From: Polynucleobacter sp. JS-JIR-II-50
Lineage (GTDB): Bacteria > Pseudomonadota > Gammaproteobacteria > Burkholderiales > Burkholderiaceae
Length of the DNA stretch: 64,000 nucleotides
Reading direction: 5' to 3'
Assembly: GCF_018687895.1 (NCBI RefSeq)
Contig: NZ_CP061307.1
Location: 1,819,948 to 1,883,947, forward strand
Made by a program: the position numbers and the translations under genes. This document shows positions 20,051 to 27,772 of the stretch, piece after piece. Below the pieces are notes generated by a model. The model searched no databases. It had not been told where the DNA came from and worked only from the letters and a program-made list of their open reading frames with translations. Each line of letters opens with the position of its first letter. The first letter of the stretch is position 1.

Positions 20051-20077
20051 AAAAAGCCGCTCATGAAGCGGCTTTTT
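20051..20077. terminator. Bidirectional terminator between moaC and pilin gene
   Basis: AAAAAGCCGCT and AGCGGCTTTTT form a perfect 11-bp stem around CATGA, with a T run on either strand. It sits between the convergent moaC and pilin stop codons and should end both transcripts. Confidence 0.92.
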
Positions 20078-20087
20078 ATTTAGTTCA

Positions 20088-20600
20088 TTATTTACCTATT
20101 CTGCATTCTGAAGGCAGTAACTGAGAAATTAAGTTCGTTTCAGTAGACCTACATGACCAACCACCCGCCCAAGTTGCGCCCTCTGGCTTAGACAAATCAA
20201 TAGGCTTAGGCGAATTTGCATCAGGCTCGTTAGTTGGCACTAAATGAAGTGTATTTTTACCTTCAGGCGCAACACTGACTTGATAGTCAATCGCAATCGC
20301 ACCCGAGGGTGTGATCTCAATTAACTTAACGCTGCGTGTTGGCGTAAAAGTAAAAGCACCATTCGTTGCATCATCCATGGGAACAGTGCCACGACTTGCA
20401 AAAGCCTCTGTCACCGCGAGCTTAGCGCTTGAGGATAAATTCATACCTTCTACAACCCTGCTTCGAGCAATGTAGTCTTGATACTGAGGAACGGCTACCG
20501 CAACCAAAATGCCAATGATGGCCACAACCACCATCACCTCAATTAAGGTAAATCCAACTTCTTCCTTGTTTTCTAGTTTTTGAATATCTTGAATCTGCAT
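20088..20600 (-). CDS. Type IV pilin
   Basis: 170 residues. The prepilin signature is G16 followed by [20 protein letters not shown], so mature pilin would begin F17 with the conserved glutamate at mature position 5 (E21). The sequence then runs [12 protein letters not shown] as in PilA-type major pilins. C150 and C166 near the end can form the usual D-region disulfide loop. The 16-residue leader is longer than the 6-7 residues typical of type IVa pilins, and no later start codon is available before the cleavage site. No other pilus gene is in the window. It could be the major PilA or a pilin-like paralogue. Confidence 0.9.
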   Translation of the reverse strand: MQIQDIQKLENKEEVGFTLIEVMVVVAIIGILVAVAVPQYQDYIARSRVVEGMNLSSSAKLAVTEAFASRGTVPMDDATNGAFTFTPTRSVKLIEITPSGAIAIDYQVSVAPEGKNTLHLVPTNEPDANSPKPIDLSKPEGATWAGGWSCRSTETNLISQLLPSECRIGK

Positions 20601-20671
20601 ATTTTCTAGCTCCCGGGGTCAAATGCCTCATCATCCAGTCTAAACCTTTAATCCTCAAGATATTCAGTCGT

Positions 20672-20701
20672 AAAAAAAGCCAGCTTTTATCGCTGGCTTT
20701 T
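20672..20701 (-). terminator. Intrinsic terminator of the TerC-family gene
   Basis: Read on the minus strand, AAAAGCCAGC pairs with GCTGGCTTTT around a seven-base loop and runs into seven Ts. It begins 27 nt after the TerC-family stop codon, separating that gene from the pilin gene downstream. Confidence 0.92.
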
Positions 20702-20727
20702 CTGATTCAGAAGAAGGCTGAAGAAGC

Positions 20728-21429
20728 TTATGCTTTAGCGCGATTCTTTTTCTTCAAATAGGTACCAAGCAAGATCACAATAGCAACTCCAATGCCCTCA
20801 AAAATCATGTGAGCATCTTCCATTGCACCTTGAATAGAATCTTTGATTGCCGGGTCTTCAACCAACATACCGCCGGCCAATAGACCCAATAAACCAGCAC
20901 CCAAAGTAATGATGACTGGGAAGCGATCCATCACCTTTAAAAGCATAGTGCTACCAAAGATGATCAACGGGATAGAAAGACCAAGACCAATGATTAAAAG
21001 GGCTAAACGAGTTTCTTCTGGACCCTTTTGAGCAGCGGCAGCTACGGCAATAACATTGTCCAGACTCATAACCAAGTCCGCTACCAATATTGTGCGTATC
21101 GCTCCCCAGATATTGGAGTGGCCATCCATCTCAGCTTCATCATCGCTATCGGCCAATAATTGCACACCAATGTAGACCAGTAAAATAGCGCCAACGATTT
21201 TTAGATAAGGAAGGCTGAGGAGTTGTACCGCAGTGATTGTCAAAACAACACGCAAAATAATGGCTGCTGCACTACCCCAAAAGATCGCTTTCTTTTGTTG
21301 ATGGGGCGGAAGATTGCGTGATGCAAGCGCAATTACAACTGCGTTATCACCAGATAACAAGATGTTAGCAACAATGATTGACAAAAGTGCAGCCCAAAAT
21401 GCTGGGCCTGAAAATACTGAAAAATCCAT
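20728..21429 (-). CDS. TerC/YjbE-family integral membrane protein
   Basis: 233 residues with about seven predicted membrane helices. The TerC family marks are acidic residues inside helices, in LLSGDNAVVIALASRNL and VMSLDNVIAVAAAA. Members are linked to metal-ion export, including manganese, sometimes during co-translocational metalation of exported enzymes, and to tellurite resistance in some plasmid versions. The short, chromosomal, YjbE-like form suggests metal homeostasis rather than tellurite. It stands alone between two terminators. I see no metal-responsive riboswitch of the yybP-ykoY type upstream. Confidence 0.88.
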   Translation of the reverse strand: MDFSVFSGPAFWAALLSIIVANILLSGDNAVVIALASRNLPPHQQKKAIFWGSAAAIILRVVLTITAVQLLSLPYLKIVGAILLVYIGVQLLADSDDEAEMDGHSNIWGAIRTILVADLVMSLDNVIAVAAAAQKGPEETRLALLIIGLGLSIPLIIFGSTMLLKVMDRFPVIITLGAGLLGLLAGGMLVEDPAIKDSIQGAMEDAHMIFEGIGVAIVILLGTYLKKKNRAKA

Positions 21430-21475
21430 GAGTCGTCTCCCTACGTTATTTTTATGTTTTAACTGCTGACACTAC

Positions 21476-21507
21476 AAAAAAGGATGCTGTTTTATCAGCA
21501 TCCTTTT
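21476..21507 (-). terminator. Intrinsic terminator after sucD
   Basis: Read on minus, AAAAGGATGCTG pairs with CAGCATCCTTTT around a six-base loop and is followed by a T run. It begins 14 nt beyond the sucD stop codon and ends the sucCD transcript. Confidence 0.92.
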
Positions 21508-21520
21508 CCTTATTGCTTAA

Positions 21521-22414
21521 TTACAACATTGCCTTTAGTAAAGCAGCCATTTCTGAAGGATTCTTCGTTACCTTGAAGCCACACTCTTCCATTACAGCAA
21601 GCTTGGCATCTGCAGTATCCGCACCACCAGAAATCAAGGCACCTGCGTGACCCATACGCTTGCCTGGAGGCGCTGTTACGCCGGCAATAAAGCCAACTAC
21701 CGGCTTCTTCATATTGTCTTTGCACCAGCGAGCAGCTTCGGCCTCGTCTGGACCGCCGATTTCACCAATCATGATCACGGCATCAGTCTCCGGATCTTCA
21801 TTGAACATTCTCATGATGTCGATATGCTTTAAGCCATTAATTGGGTCGCCACCAATACCAACTGCTGTGGACTGACCTAAGCCAATAGCCGTCAACTGAC
21901 CAACCGCTTCATAAGTCAATGTACCGGAACGGCTAACAACACCAATGCGGCCTTTCTTATGAATATGGCCAGGCATGATGCCGATCTTGAGTTCGTCTGG
22001 AGTAATGATGCCTGGGCAATTAGGGCCCAGCAACAAAGTCTTCTTGCCACCAGCAGCTTCTTTAGCGTGCATCTTGTTACGCACTTCAAGCATGTCGCGT
22101 ACTGGAATGCCTTCAGTGATGCAGATCACAAAGTCGAGGTCAGCTTCGACAGCTTCCCAAATCGCAGCAGCAGCACCAGGAGGCGGAACATAGATAACAG
22201 AAGTGGTTGCACCAGTTTGCTGAGCAGCCTCTTTAACAGTCCCATAAATAGGAATATTAAAAATAGACTCGCCCGCTTTTTTAGGATTTACGCCAGCAAC
22301 AAAACAGTTTTTACCATTTGCGTATTCCTGACATTTTTCAGTATGGAACTGACCGGTCTTACCAGTAATACCTTGTGTAATGACTTTGGTGTTTTTATTG
22401 ATCAAAATAGACAT
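21521..22414 (-). CDS. sucD: Succinyl-CoA synthetase alpha subunit
   Basis: 297 residues. The CoA-binding Rossmann fold starts with [17 protein letters not shown]. The phosphohistidine lies in [14 protein letters not shown] near residue 250, and [12 protein letters not shown] is also typical. With SucC it makes succinate and ATP or GTP from succinyl-CoA in the citric acid cycle. It starts 15 nt after sucC and is followed by a strong terminator. Confidence 0.98.
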   Translation of the reverse strand: MSILINKNTKVITQGITGKTGQFHTEKCQEYANGKNCFVAGVNPKKAGESIFNIPIYGTVKEAAQQTGATTSVIYVPPPGAAAAIWEAVEADLDFVICITEGIPVRDMLEVRNKMHAKEAAGGKKTLLLGPNCPGIITPDELKIGIMPGHIHKKGRIGVVSRSGTLTYEAVGQLTAIGLGQSTAVGIGGDPINGLKHIDIMRMFNEDPETDAVIMIGEIGGPDEAEAARWCKDNMKKPVVGFIAGVTAPPGKRMGHAGALISGGADTADAKLAVMEECGFKVTKNPSEMAALLKAML

Positions 22415-22429
22415 ATTGAAATTCCTGGA

Positions 22430-23599
22430 TTATTTGTTTTTGGCAACAGCGGCAACTACCTTGGTAGCAGCTTCAGCCATTGAATCAGCGCTAATAATTG
22501 GCAAACCAGAGTCTGCAAGAATCTTCTTGCCTAGCTCTTCGTTTGTACCCTTCATGCGCACAACCAAAGGTACCGTTAGGTTGACTGCTTTACATGCAGT
22601 AACAACGCCGTCAGCAATCACATCGCAACGCATAATGCCGCCGAAGATGTTTACCAAAATTGCTTCAACACTCTTGTTCTTCAACATGATCTTGAATGCT
22701 TCGGTTACCTTTTCCGCTGTAGCACCGCCACCAACGTCCAAGAAGTTTGCTGGCTCGCCACCGAACAACTTAATAGTGTCCATAGTAGCCATCGCCAAGC
22801 CTGCGCCATTCACTAAACAACCGATATTGCCATCCAATGAGATGTAAGCGAGGTCGAATTTAGAGGCTTCGATTTCAGCGGCATCTTCTTCATCGATATC
22901 GCGGTAAGCAACGATTTCTGGGTGACGGAACAATGCGTTTGGATCAAAGTTGAACTTCGCGTCCAAAGCCTTGATTTTGCCGTTACCTTCAAGAATCAAT
23001 GGGTTGATCTCAACCAATGAAGCATCGGTATCCCAGTAAGTCTTGTATAAGTTCTTAAATACATCGCGTGCCATTGGAATAGAAGCTTCTGGAACACCAA
23101 TTCCTTTAGCAACAATATCGCAATCCGCATCTGTCAAACCAACCATCGGGTCAACAAATACTTTAATAATTTTTTCTGGATGAGATTCAGCTACTTCCTC
23201 AATATCCATTCCGCCTTCGCTTGAAGCCATGATCACATTCTTCTGTGTTCCGCGGTCTGTAACGATACTGAAGTAATACTCTTTTTTAATATCAGCGCCA
23301 TCTTCAATGAGAAGGCGATTGACTTTTTGGCCTTCTGGTCCAGTTTGATGTGTCTTAAGCTGCATGCCCAAAATTTCAGAAGCGTATTTTTTCACTTCAT
23401 CCATGCTTCTTGCCAATTTCACGCCGCCGCCTTTACCGCGACCACCAGCATGAATCTGCGCCTTTACAACCCATACTGGGCCACCGAGTTTTTCAGCAGC
23501 TTTCACCGCCTCATCAACACTGAATGCAGGAATGCCGTTAGGAACTGGCACATTAAATTGGCGAAGAAGTTCTTTGCCTTGGTACTCGTGAATTTTCAT
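22430..23599 (-). CDS. sucC: Succinyl-CoA synthetase beta subunit
   Basis: 389 residues, the normal length. An N-terminal ATP-grasp domain ([19 protein letters not shown]) binds nucleotide, and the C-terminal part carries the subunit contact and [25 protein letters not shown]. It pairs with SucD directly downstream. CGGAG lies close before the ATG. The 188 nt upstream to recX contain no obvious strong promoter that I would call. Confidence 0.98.
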   Translation of the reverse strand: MKIHEYQGKELLRQFNVPVPNGIPAFSVDEAVKAAEKLGGPVWVVKAQIHAGGRGKGGGVKLARSMDEVKKYASEILGMQLKTHQTGPEGQKVNRLLIEDGADIKKEYYFSIVTDRGTQKNVIMASSEGGMDIEEVAESHPEKIIKVFVDPMVGLTDADCDIVAKGIGVPEASIPMARDVFKNLYKTYWDTDASLVEINPLILEGNGKIKALDAKFNFDPNALFRHPEIVAYRDIDEEDAAEIEASKFDLAYISLDGNIGCLVNGAGLAMATMDTIKLFGGEPANFLDVGGGATAEKVTEAFKIMLKNKSVEAILVNIFGGIMRCDVIADGVVTACKAVNLTVPLVVRMKGTNEELGKKILADSGLPIISADSMAEAATKVVAAVAKNK

Positions 23600-23787
23600 A
23601 ATTACTCCGAAACGGTATCTTTTTTAGCAAGCGATGAGGATTAGTTAAACCGATGTTGCCTTGATCCCATACTTACTCTAGAAATAGCTAAATTAGCCAA
23701 ATATGAATAAATGCGAACGGCTTGACCGACTCCATTAGTCTAGCATGCTGCAATGCCGCAAATTGACCCTGCGGATCCGTAATTGCC

Positions 23788-24309
23788 CTAATCCGGGCTT
23801 TGACCGCCAATCACTTTTGCCACCACTTCTGCGCCAAAACCCTTGGAAGCCAAAAAGCGATATTGACGAGCTCGCTCCTTTTGGTCCTGAGCGCGTATGC
23901 CGTATTTCCTGGTCCAGAGATCGAAGGCACGCTGAAACTCAGTCTCCCTTAGAGCTCCAAGCAGCTTGGCTGACTGCTTGGCATCCACCCCAGCCCTGTC
24001 GAGTTCATCAGCAATCTTTCTCATCCCGTAGCGCTCACTACGGCGGCGAACCAGCGCTTCAGCAAAACGCTCATCAGACAACCAACCCCTTGCCTCAAAG
24101 TCGTCTAAAACCGCTTCAATCTGAGAATCTCTGGATTCAGGCGTTTGCTCAGCCTGCTCACCACCTAATTTGCCCCATCTTGCCTCTGATTCTGCCAACT
24201 TTGCGGCTAAGCCTTTGCGACTGTATTCTCGCTGCGACAAAAGGCGCAAAGCCCGAGCTTTGAGACTCGGGCTTTGTTTGACCTTCTGATTACTGCTTAA
24301 CTCTTGCAT
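23788..24309 (-). CDS. recX: RecA regulator RecX
   Basis: 173 residues, basic and helical, in three-helix repeats as in RecX: ARALRLLSQREYSRKGLAAKL at the start, DDFEARGWLSDERFAEALVRRR in the middle, and the end QYRFLASKGFGAEVVAKVI. It binds RecA filaments and limits strand exchange. It lies 4 nt after recA, so it should share the SOS-regulated promoter. Identification rests on pattern and position. Confidence 0.93.
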   Translation of the reverse strand: MQELSSNQKVKQSPSLKARALRLLSQREYSRKGLAAKLAESEARWGKLGGEQAEQTPESRDSQIEAVLDDFEARGWLSDERFAEALVRRRSERYGMRKIADELDRAGVDAKQSAKLLGALRETEFQRAFDLWTRKYGIRAQDQKERARQYRFLASKGFGAEVVAKVIGGQSPD

Positions 24310-24313
24310 CGAA

Positions 24314-25405
24314 TTATTCGACTTCCTCTTCCTCGCTCAGCACATCCGTTACTACTGCTGAACCAGATTTAACGCCTAGTTTCTCGCGGATTTTTGCTTC
24401 GATATCTTTAGCAATGGCTGGGTTCTCTTTTAAGAACTCGCGCACATTGTCTTTACCTTGACCAATACGATCACCGTTATAGCTATACCAAGAGCCTGAC
24501 TTTTCAACGAGGTCAGCTTCGACACCCATATCAATGATTTCGCCTTCTCTAGAAATGCCAGCACCGTACATGATGTCAAAGATTGCTTCGCGGAATGGAG
24601 GAGAAACTTTGTTCTTCACAACCTTCACGCGGGTTTCATTACCAACAACCTCATCGCCTTTTTTGATACTACCGATACGGCGGATGTCTAAACGCATAGA
24701 GGCATAGAACTTCAGCGCATTACCACCAGTAGTGGTTTCTGGAGAACCAAACATCACACCAATCTTCATACGAATCTGGTTAATGAAGATCACAGTCGTG
24801 TTGGTACGCTTGATGGCGCCAGTCAACTTACGCAAAGCTTGACTCATCAAACGGGCTTGCAAGCCTGGTAAAGAATCGCCCATATCGCCTTCGATCTCAG
24901 CCCTCGGAACCAAAGCAGCAACAGAGTCGATGACGATTAAATCAATAGAACCTGAGCGAACTAATGCATCTGCAATTTCTAATGCTTGTTCACCAGTGTC
25001 TGGTTGAGAAATCAACAGATTATTTACATCCACGCCGAGGCGTGATGCGTACTGCACATCTAATGCGTGCTCTGCGTCAATAAATGCGCAAGTGCCGCCA
25101 AGCTTTTGCATTTCTGCAATCGCATGCAATGTCAAAGTGGTTTTTCCAGAAGATTCTGGACCGTAGATTTCAATCACGCGACCACGGGCAAGACCACCAA
25201 CTCCAAGAGCGATATCCAATCCGAGTGAACCACTAGACACCACCTGAATATCTTGGCTAATTTCGGCATCGCCCAATCTCATGATGGAGCCTTTGCCAAA
25301 CTGTTTCTCAATTTGTGCCAGTGCTGCAGTTAATGCTTTTTGCTTGTCTCCGCTCATTCCTTCAAATTCTGAAGAGGCTGATTGCTTTTTGTTATCCAAG
25401 GCCAT
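24314..25405 (-). CDS. recA: Recombinase RecA
   Basis: 363 residues with Walker [11 protein letters not shown], the [18 protein letters not shown] strand, the DNA-binding loops around [21 protein letters not shown], and the acidic C-terminal tail SEEEEVE. It forms filaments on single-stranded DNA, catalyses strand exchange and triggers LexA self-cleavage. A consensus LexA box lies 72 nt upstream. recX follows after 4 nt. Confidence 0.99.
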   Translation of the reverse strand: MALDNKKQSASSEFEGMSGDKQKALTAALAQIEKQFGKGSIMRLGDAEISQDIQVVSSGSLGLDIALGVGGLARGRVIEIYGPESSGKTTLTLHAIAEMQKLGGTCAFIDAEHALDVQYASRLGVDVNNLLISQPDTGEQALEIADALVRSGSIDLIVIDSVAALVPRAEIEGDMGDSLPGLQARLMSQALRKLTGAIKRTNTTVIFINQIRMKIGVMFGSPETTTGGNALKFYASMRLDIRRIGSIKKGDEVVGNETRVKVVKNKVSPPFREAIFDIMYGAGISREGEIIDMGVEADLVEKSGSWYSYNGDRIGQGKDNVREFLKENPAIAKDIEAKIREKLGVKSGSAVVTDVLSEEEEVE

Positions 25406-25476
25406 TTTTTATTCCCTTTTCGCTATGTACTGGGCTTTTTCCCGAAGTTTTATCTACTGTGTAACAACTTAGGGGT

Positions 25477-25496
25477 TACTGTATATAAAAACAGTA
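25477..25496 (-). promoter_or_regulatory. LexA (SOS) box upstream of recA
   Basis: The core CTGTATATAAAAACAG, flanked by TA on both sides, matches the CTGT-N8-ACAG pattern with near-complete symmetry. It is the E. coli/betaproteobacterial type. Read on minus, TTGCAA (a possible -35) lies just upstream and TATACA within the right arm could serve as -10, so LexA would cover the promoter. Confidence 0.93.
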
Positions 25497-25513
25497 GTCT
25501 TTGCAAGCGTCTT

Positions 25514-26056
25514 TTAAACTGAATTTATGGATTTTTGACTAGGCTGCACTTGATTGACTCGGTCCCAATAGAAAAAGAGGGGTATAGCAACGGCCCAGAC
25601 CACCCCGACCAGGATAAATCCAGCAATTTCACCGCCAGGGACCCAGGATCCAGCCCCCATCCGAATGCCAGCCTCATAGGACATTGGGCCAGCAATACCT
25701 CCTAAAACAGCCCCTAAAACAGGTCTGCCGCGCAACCAAGTCAAGGAACCATTAACGGTGGTTGCCACCAAAACCCACAAGACCCACATCCAGAGAGGTG
25801 ACAAATAGGGTGACGGCCAATCATCCCGAAAATCCAGGTAGCCCAAATGCATGATGAGAGTATCAGCCACCAAACCAAAGACAAAGGCTTTCAATAAAAG
25901 ACTGATTTCTGTTTTGGGAGAGGGTGAACGCCAGGCGTGGAAAGCAATATAGGCGAGGGTAGCAACTACCGCCCAAAGCACATCTTTATTGGCTGCACCC
26001 AGAACACAGGCAAACCAACCAAGCTGGAAAATAACAAAGTTCCAAAATTTAGCCAT
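25514..26056 (-). CDS. DUF2878-like inner-membrane protein
   Basis: 180 residues with five or six predicted membrane helices and the motifs FQLGWFACVLGA, GLVADTLIMHLGYLDF and GGIAGPMSYEAGIRMGAG. I recognise this as the DUF2878 family of uncharacterised membrane proteins. No catalytic feature is evident. It lies upstream of recA on the same strand, with the SOS box in the gap between them, and downstream of the tRNA-Met gene, whose terminator precedes it. A link to either is not supported. Confidence 0.75.
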   Translation of the reverse strand: MAKFWNFVIFQLGWFACVLGAANKDVLWAVVATLAYIAFHAWRSPSPKTEISLLLKAFVFGLVADTLIMHLGYLDFRDDWPSPYLSPLWMWVLWVLVATTVNGSLTWLRGRPVLGAVLGGIAGPMSYEAGIRMGAGSWVPGGEIAGFILVGVVWAVAIPLFFYWDRVNQVQPSQKSINSV

Positions 26057-26073
26057 ATACCTAGCAACCTAAG

Positions 26074-26105
26074 AAAAAGGCCACTGCCGAGGGGCAATGG
26101 CCTTT
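26074..26105 (-). terminator. Intrinsic terminator after tRNA-Met
   Basis: Read on minus, AAAGGCCATTGCC pairs with GGCAGTGGCCTTT with one mismatch around a four-base loop and runs into Ts. It lies 5 nt beyond the tRNA 3' CCA. Confidence 0.85.
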
Positions 26106-26110
26106 AGATT

Positions 26111-26187
26111 TGGTGGCGAATCAGGGATTTGAACCCCGGACCTGCGGATTATGATTCCGTCGCTCTAACCAGCTGAGCTAATTCGCC
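26111..26187 (-). tRNA. tRNA-Met (anticodon CAT), elongator type
   Basis: 77 nt including an encoded CCA. The acceptor stem GGCGAAT/ATTCGCC is perfect, the D arm is AGCTCAGCTGGTTAGAGC, and the T arm contains GGTTCAAATCC. The anticodon loop ATCATAA gives CAT. The paired 1-72 position and D arm fit elongator rather than initiator tRNA. The anticodon stem ACGGA/TCCGC has an A-C mismatch at 27-43. CAT tRNAs can also be tRNA-Ile2 (lysidine), but the body resembles elongator Met. Confidence 0.93.
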
Positions 26188-26265
26188 GAACTCGTTATTG
26201 TAAATGATCGGAATGCATCTGTCTAAACGAATCAAGCCTTTTGGCCGTCAGGGACGTCTAAATGC

Positions 26266-26697
26266 CTATTTGATCTGAAAGATGCTGACAGCCTCATCTC
26301 GGCCATAAAGGACATTAAATTCGATTTTCTTGGCTAAAAAGAGCTTTTTAAGCACTTCATCCTTGTTCTCAAACACAATCGCGGTTTGTTCAGGGTAATG
26401 AGAAAAAGGGTCGCTATTGACATCTACTACCACCCCATCAATCTTGATTTGCTTGATTGAGCGCTTATAGAGCTTATCGGGACGTATAAAAATCAGACGT
26501 TTTACATATTTATCCAAGACGAGCTTTTGACCCTGCTCATTAGTCTTGAAGTAGTAGACCAACTCCTCTTTGCCATTGGCAGTCATGTCGCGCTCTTCAT
26601 CCCACTTAGCGTAGATGCTTGAACTCGCCATGGCACAAAGAAATACCAAGACCAATTGGCTCAATACAAAAACAGATTTCTTTTGAGAGGAATTCAT
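26266..26697 (-). CDS. Unknown small secreted protein
   Basis: 143 residues. A clear signal peptide (hydrophobic VFVLSQLVLVFLCAMASSS, cleavage likely after IYA) leaves a mature protein of about 113 residues rich in lysine, valine and isoleucine, mostly predicted strand. There are no cysteines in the mature part. I do not recognise the family. It is divergent from the repeat protein at 26755 with 57 nt between, so the two may share a control region. The reading frame has normal composition for its neighbourhood and a plausible ribosome site, so I regard it as real. Confidence 0.7.
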   Translation of the reverse strand: MNSSQKKSVFVLSQLVLVFLCAMASSSIYAKWDEERDMTANGKEELVYYFKTNEQGQKLVLDKYVKRLIFIRPDKLYKRSIKQIKIDGVVVDVNSDPFSHYPEQTAIVFENKDEVLKKLFLAKKIEFNVLYGRDEAVSIFQIK

Positions 26698-26754
26698 CCT
26701 GTGATCATATCAGCCAGATGAACACCGAAAAAGTAGAAGGCGTAATATTCCCAA

Positions 26755-27078
26755 ATGATGAATTCATTTCTCGTACGCCTTCTTAGCTTTTTACTCATGA
26801 GTAGTTGCATCCCCATTACTGCTTCTGCAGCCCAAATCTTCATCACCAATTACCCATCAGAAGCTAATGCAAAAGTTTTTGTTACCAAATATCCCTCGGA
26901 AGCAAACTGCATTGTGTATGACACCCAATACTCCAGCGATAACGGGCCTGGCGTTTGGTTCTATACGAAATACAAAAGCGATGCCCGTGCCGTGATTTAC
27001 TACACCCAATATAAGTCTGAAGCTGATCTCATTGTGTATTTCACTAAGTACAAAAGTGATGCTCGCTGCCGTTACTAA
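26755..27078 (+). CDS. Secreted protein with six 13-residue repeats (DUF6150-like)
   Basis: 107 residues. A signal peptide (about 1-25, cleavage in TASA-AQ) is followed by six tandem units of about 13 residues: QIFITNYPSEANA, KVFVTKYPSEANC, IVYDTQYSSDNGPG, VWFYTKYKSDARA, VIYYTQYKSEADL and IVYFTKYKSDARC, ending RY. Each fits the pattern hydrophobic-x-aromatic-x-T-[NKQ]-Y-x-S-[ED]-A-x-x, so a short beta-strand stack is likely. The pattern resembles the uncharacterised DUF6150 family. The cysteines at the ends of units 2 and 6 could pair. A cysteine at position 18 leaves a lipoprotein possible but the lipobox is poor. Function unknown. Confidence 0.8.
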   Translation: MMNSFLVRLLSFLLMSSCIPITASAAQIFITNYPSEANAKVFVTKYPSEANCIVYDTQYSSDNGPGVWFYTKYKSDARAVIYYTQYKSEADLIVYFTKYKSDARCRY

Positions 27079-27107
27079 TAAATATCTCTTTAATCCCTAT
27101 TCATCTC

Positions 27108-27719
27108 ATGAGACTTCTTTCTATATCCACCGGCAAAGTAGCGCCTTTATTTGGCAATCACCACCCTAATTACAAATCCGTTGCCTCAGCTATTCGCAAG
27201 AAGGTGGTCAGTGATTTAGAAAATCCTGCGCTAGTTGAAATTACTCCACTGGGCATTAAAGGCGACGAGCAAGCTGACCTATCGGTACACGGCGGAATTG
27301 AAAAAGCCATTTATGTTTATCCAGCAGAGCATTACATTTTCTGGAATGAACTGCTCACTAGGGAAACTAAGCAGCCAGTTGACTTACAACATGGTGGCAT
27401 CGGAGAAAACTTCACGATCGAAGGCCTACTAGAAACAGAAGTGTTTGTCGGGGATCGACTGCAAATGGGGGCGCTGGAATTCTCCGTCGTCAAACTACGT
27501 GAGCCTTGTTTTAAATTCAACGCTGCTATTGGTTATAAGGGTGCAAGCAAAGCCATGCTGCAATCTGGCTTTAGTGGTTGGTATTTGCGGGTACTCAAAA
27601 CTGGAACTCTCACTGCTGGAACTGAAATGACTTTGATTCCAGGCCCAAGAGAAACCTCTATTGCCCAGCAAAATCAAAAGCTCTTAAACAATCGCAACCA
27701 AAAAGATTTGTGGGAATAA
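27108..27719 (+). CDS. MOSC-domain protein (YiiM-like)
   Basis: 203 residues. A MOSC domain spans roughly 20-160 with the conserved HGGIEKAIYVYPAEHY and GGIGENFTIEGL motifs and the reactive cysteine in KLREPCFKFN. MOSC proteins use a molybdenum cofactor bound to this cysteine; YiiM relatives reduce N-hydroxylated compounds. moaC at 19556 supplies part of that cofactor pathway. It follows the repeat protein by 29 nt and ends at a hairpin. The reaction in this organism is not shown by sequence. Confidence 0.88.
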   Translation: MRLLSISTGKVAPLFGNHHPNYKSVASAIRKKVVSDLENPALVEITPLGIKGDEQADLSVHGGIEKAIYVYPAEHYIFWNELLTRETKQPVDLQHGGIGENFTIEGLLETEVFVGDRLQMGALEFSVVKLREPCFKFNAAIGYKGASKAMLQSGFSGWYLRVLKTGTLTAGTEMTLIPGPRETSIAQQNQKLLNNRNQKDLWE

Positions 27720-27720
27720 A

Positions 27721-27749
27721 AAAACCCGACCATTTCTGATCGGGTTTCT
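27721..27749 (+). terminator. Terminator hairpin after the MOSC gene
   Basis: AAACCCGA and TCGGGTTT form an 8-bp stem around a ten-base loop, with flanking A and T runs. It lies between the convergent MOSC and MFS transporter genes and may act in both directions. Confidence 0.8.
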
Positions 27750-27772
27750 TATTTGATGCAGACTAAAGAATC

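Noticed and set aside
20601..20671. Sigma-54 promoter for the pilin gene
   Set aside because: A GG and a GC occur but are 8 nt apart rather than the required 10, and the rest of the consensus is absent.
21959..22483. Plus-strand reading frame of 174 codons
   Set aside because: Antisense to sucD and the sucC end; no ribosome site or family resemblance.
23745..24263. Plus-strand reading frame of 172 codons
   Set aside because: Antisense to recX; composition is that of a mirror frame.
26830..27075. CRISPR-like array suggested by regular spacing of similar 39-nt units
   Set aside because: The units are codon repeats of one protein with diverged DNA and no constant repeat-spacer pattern.
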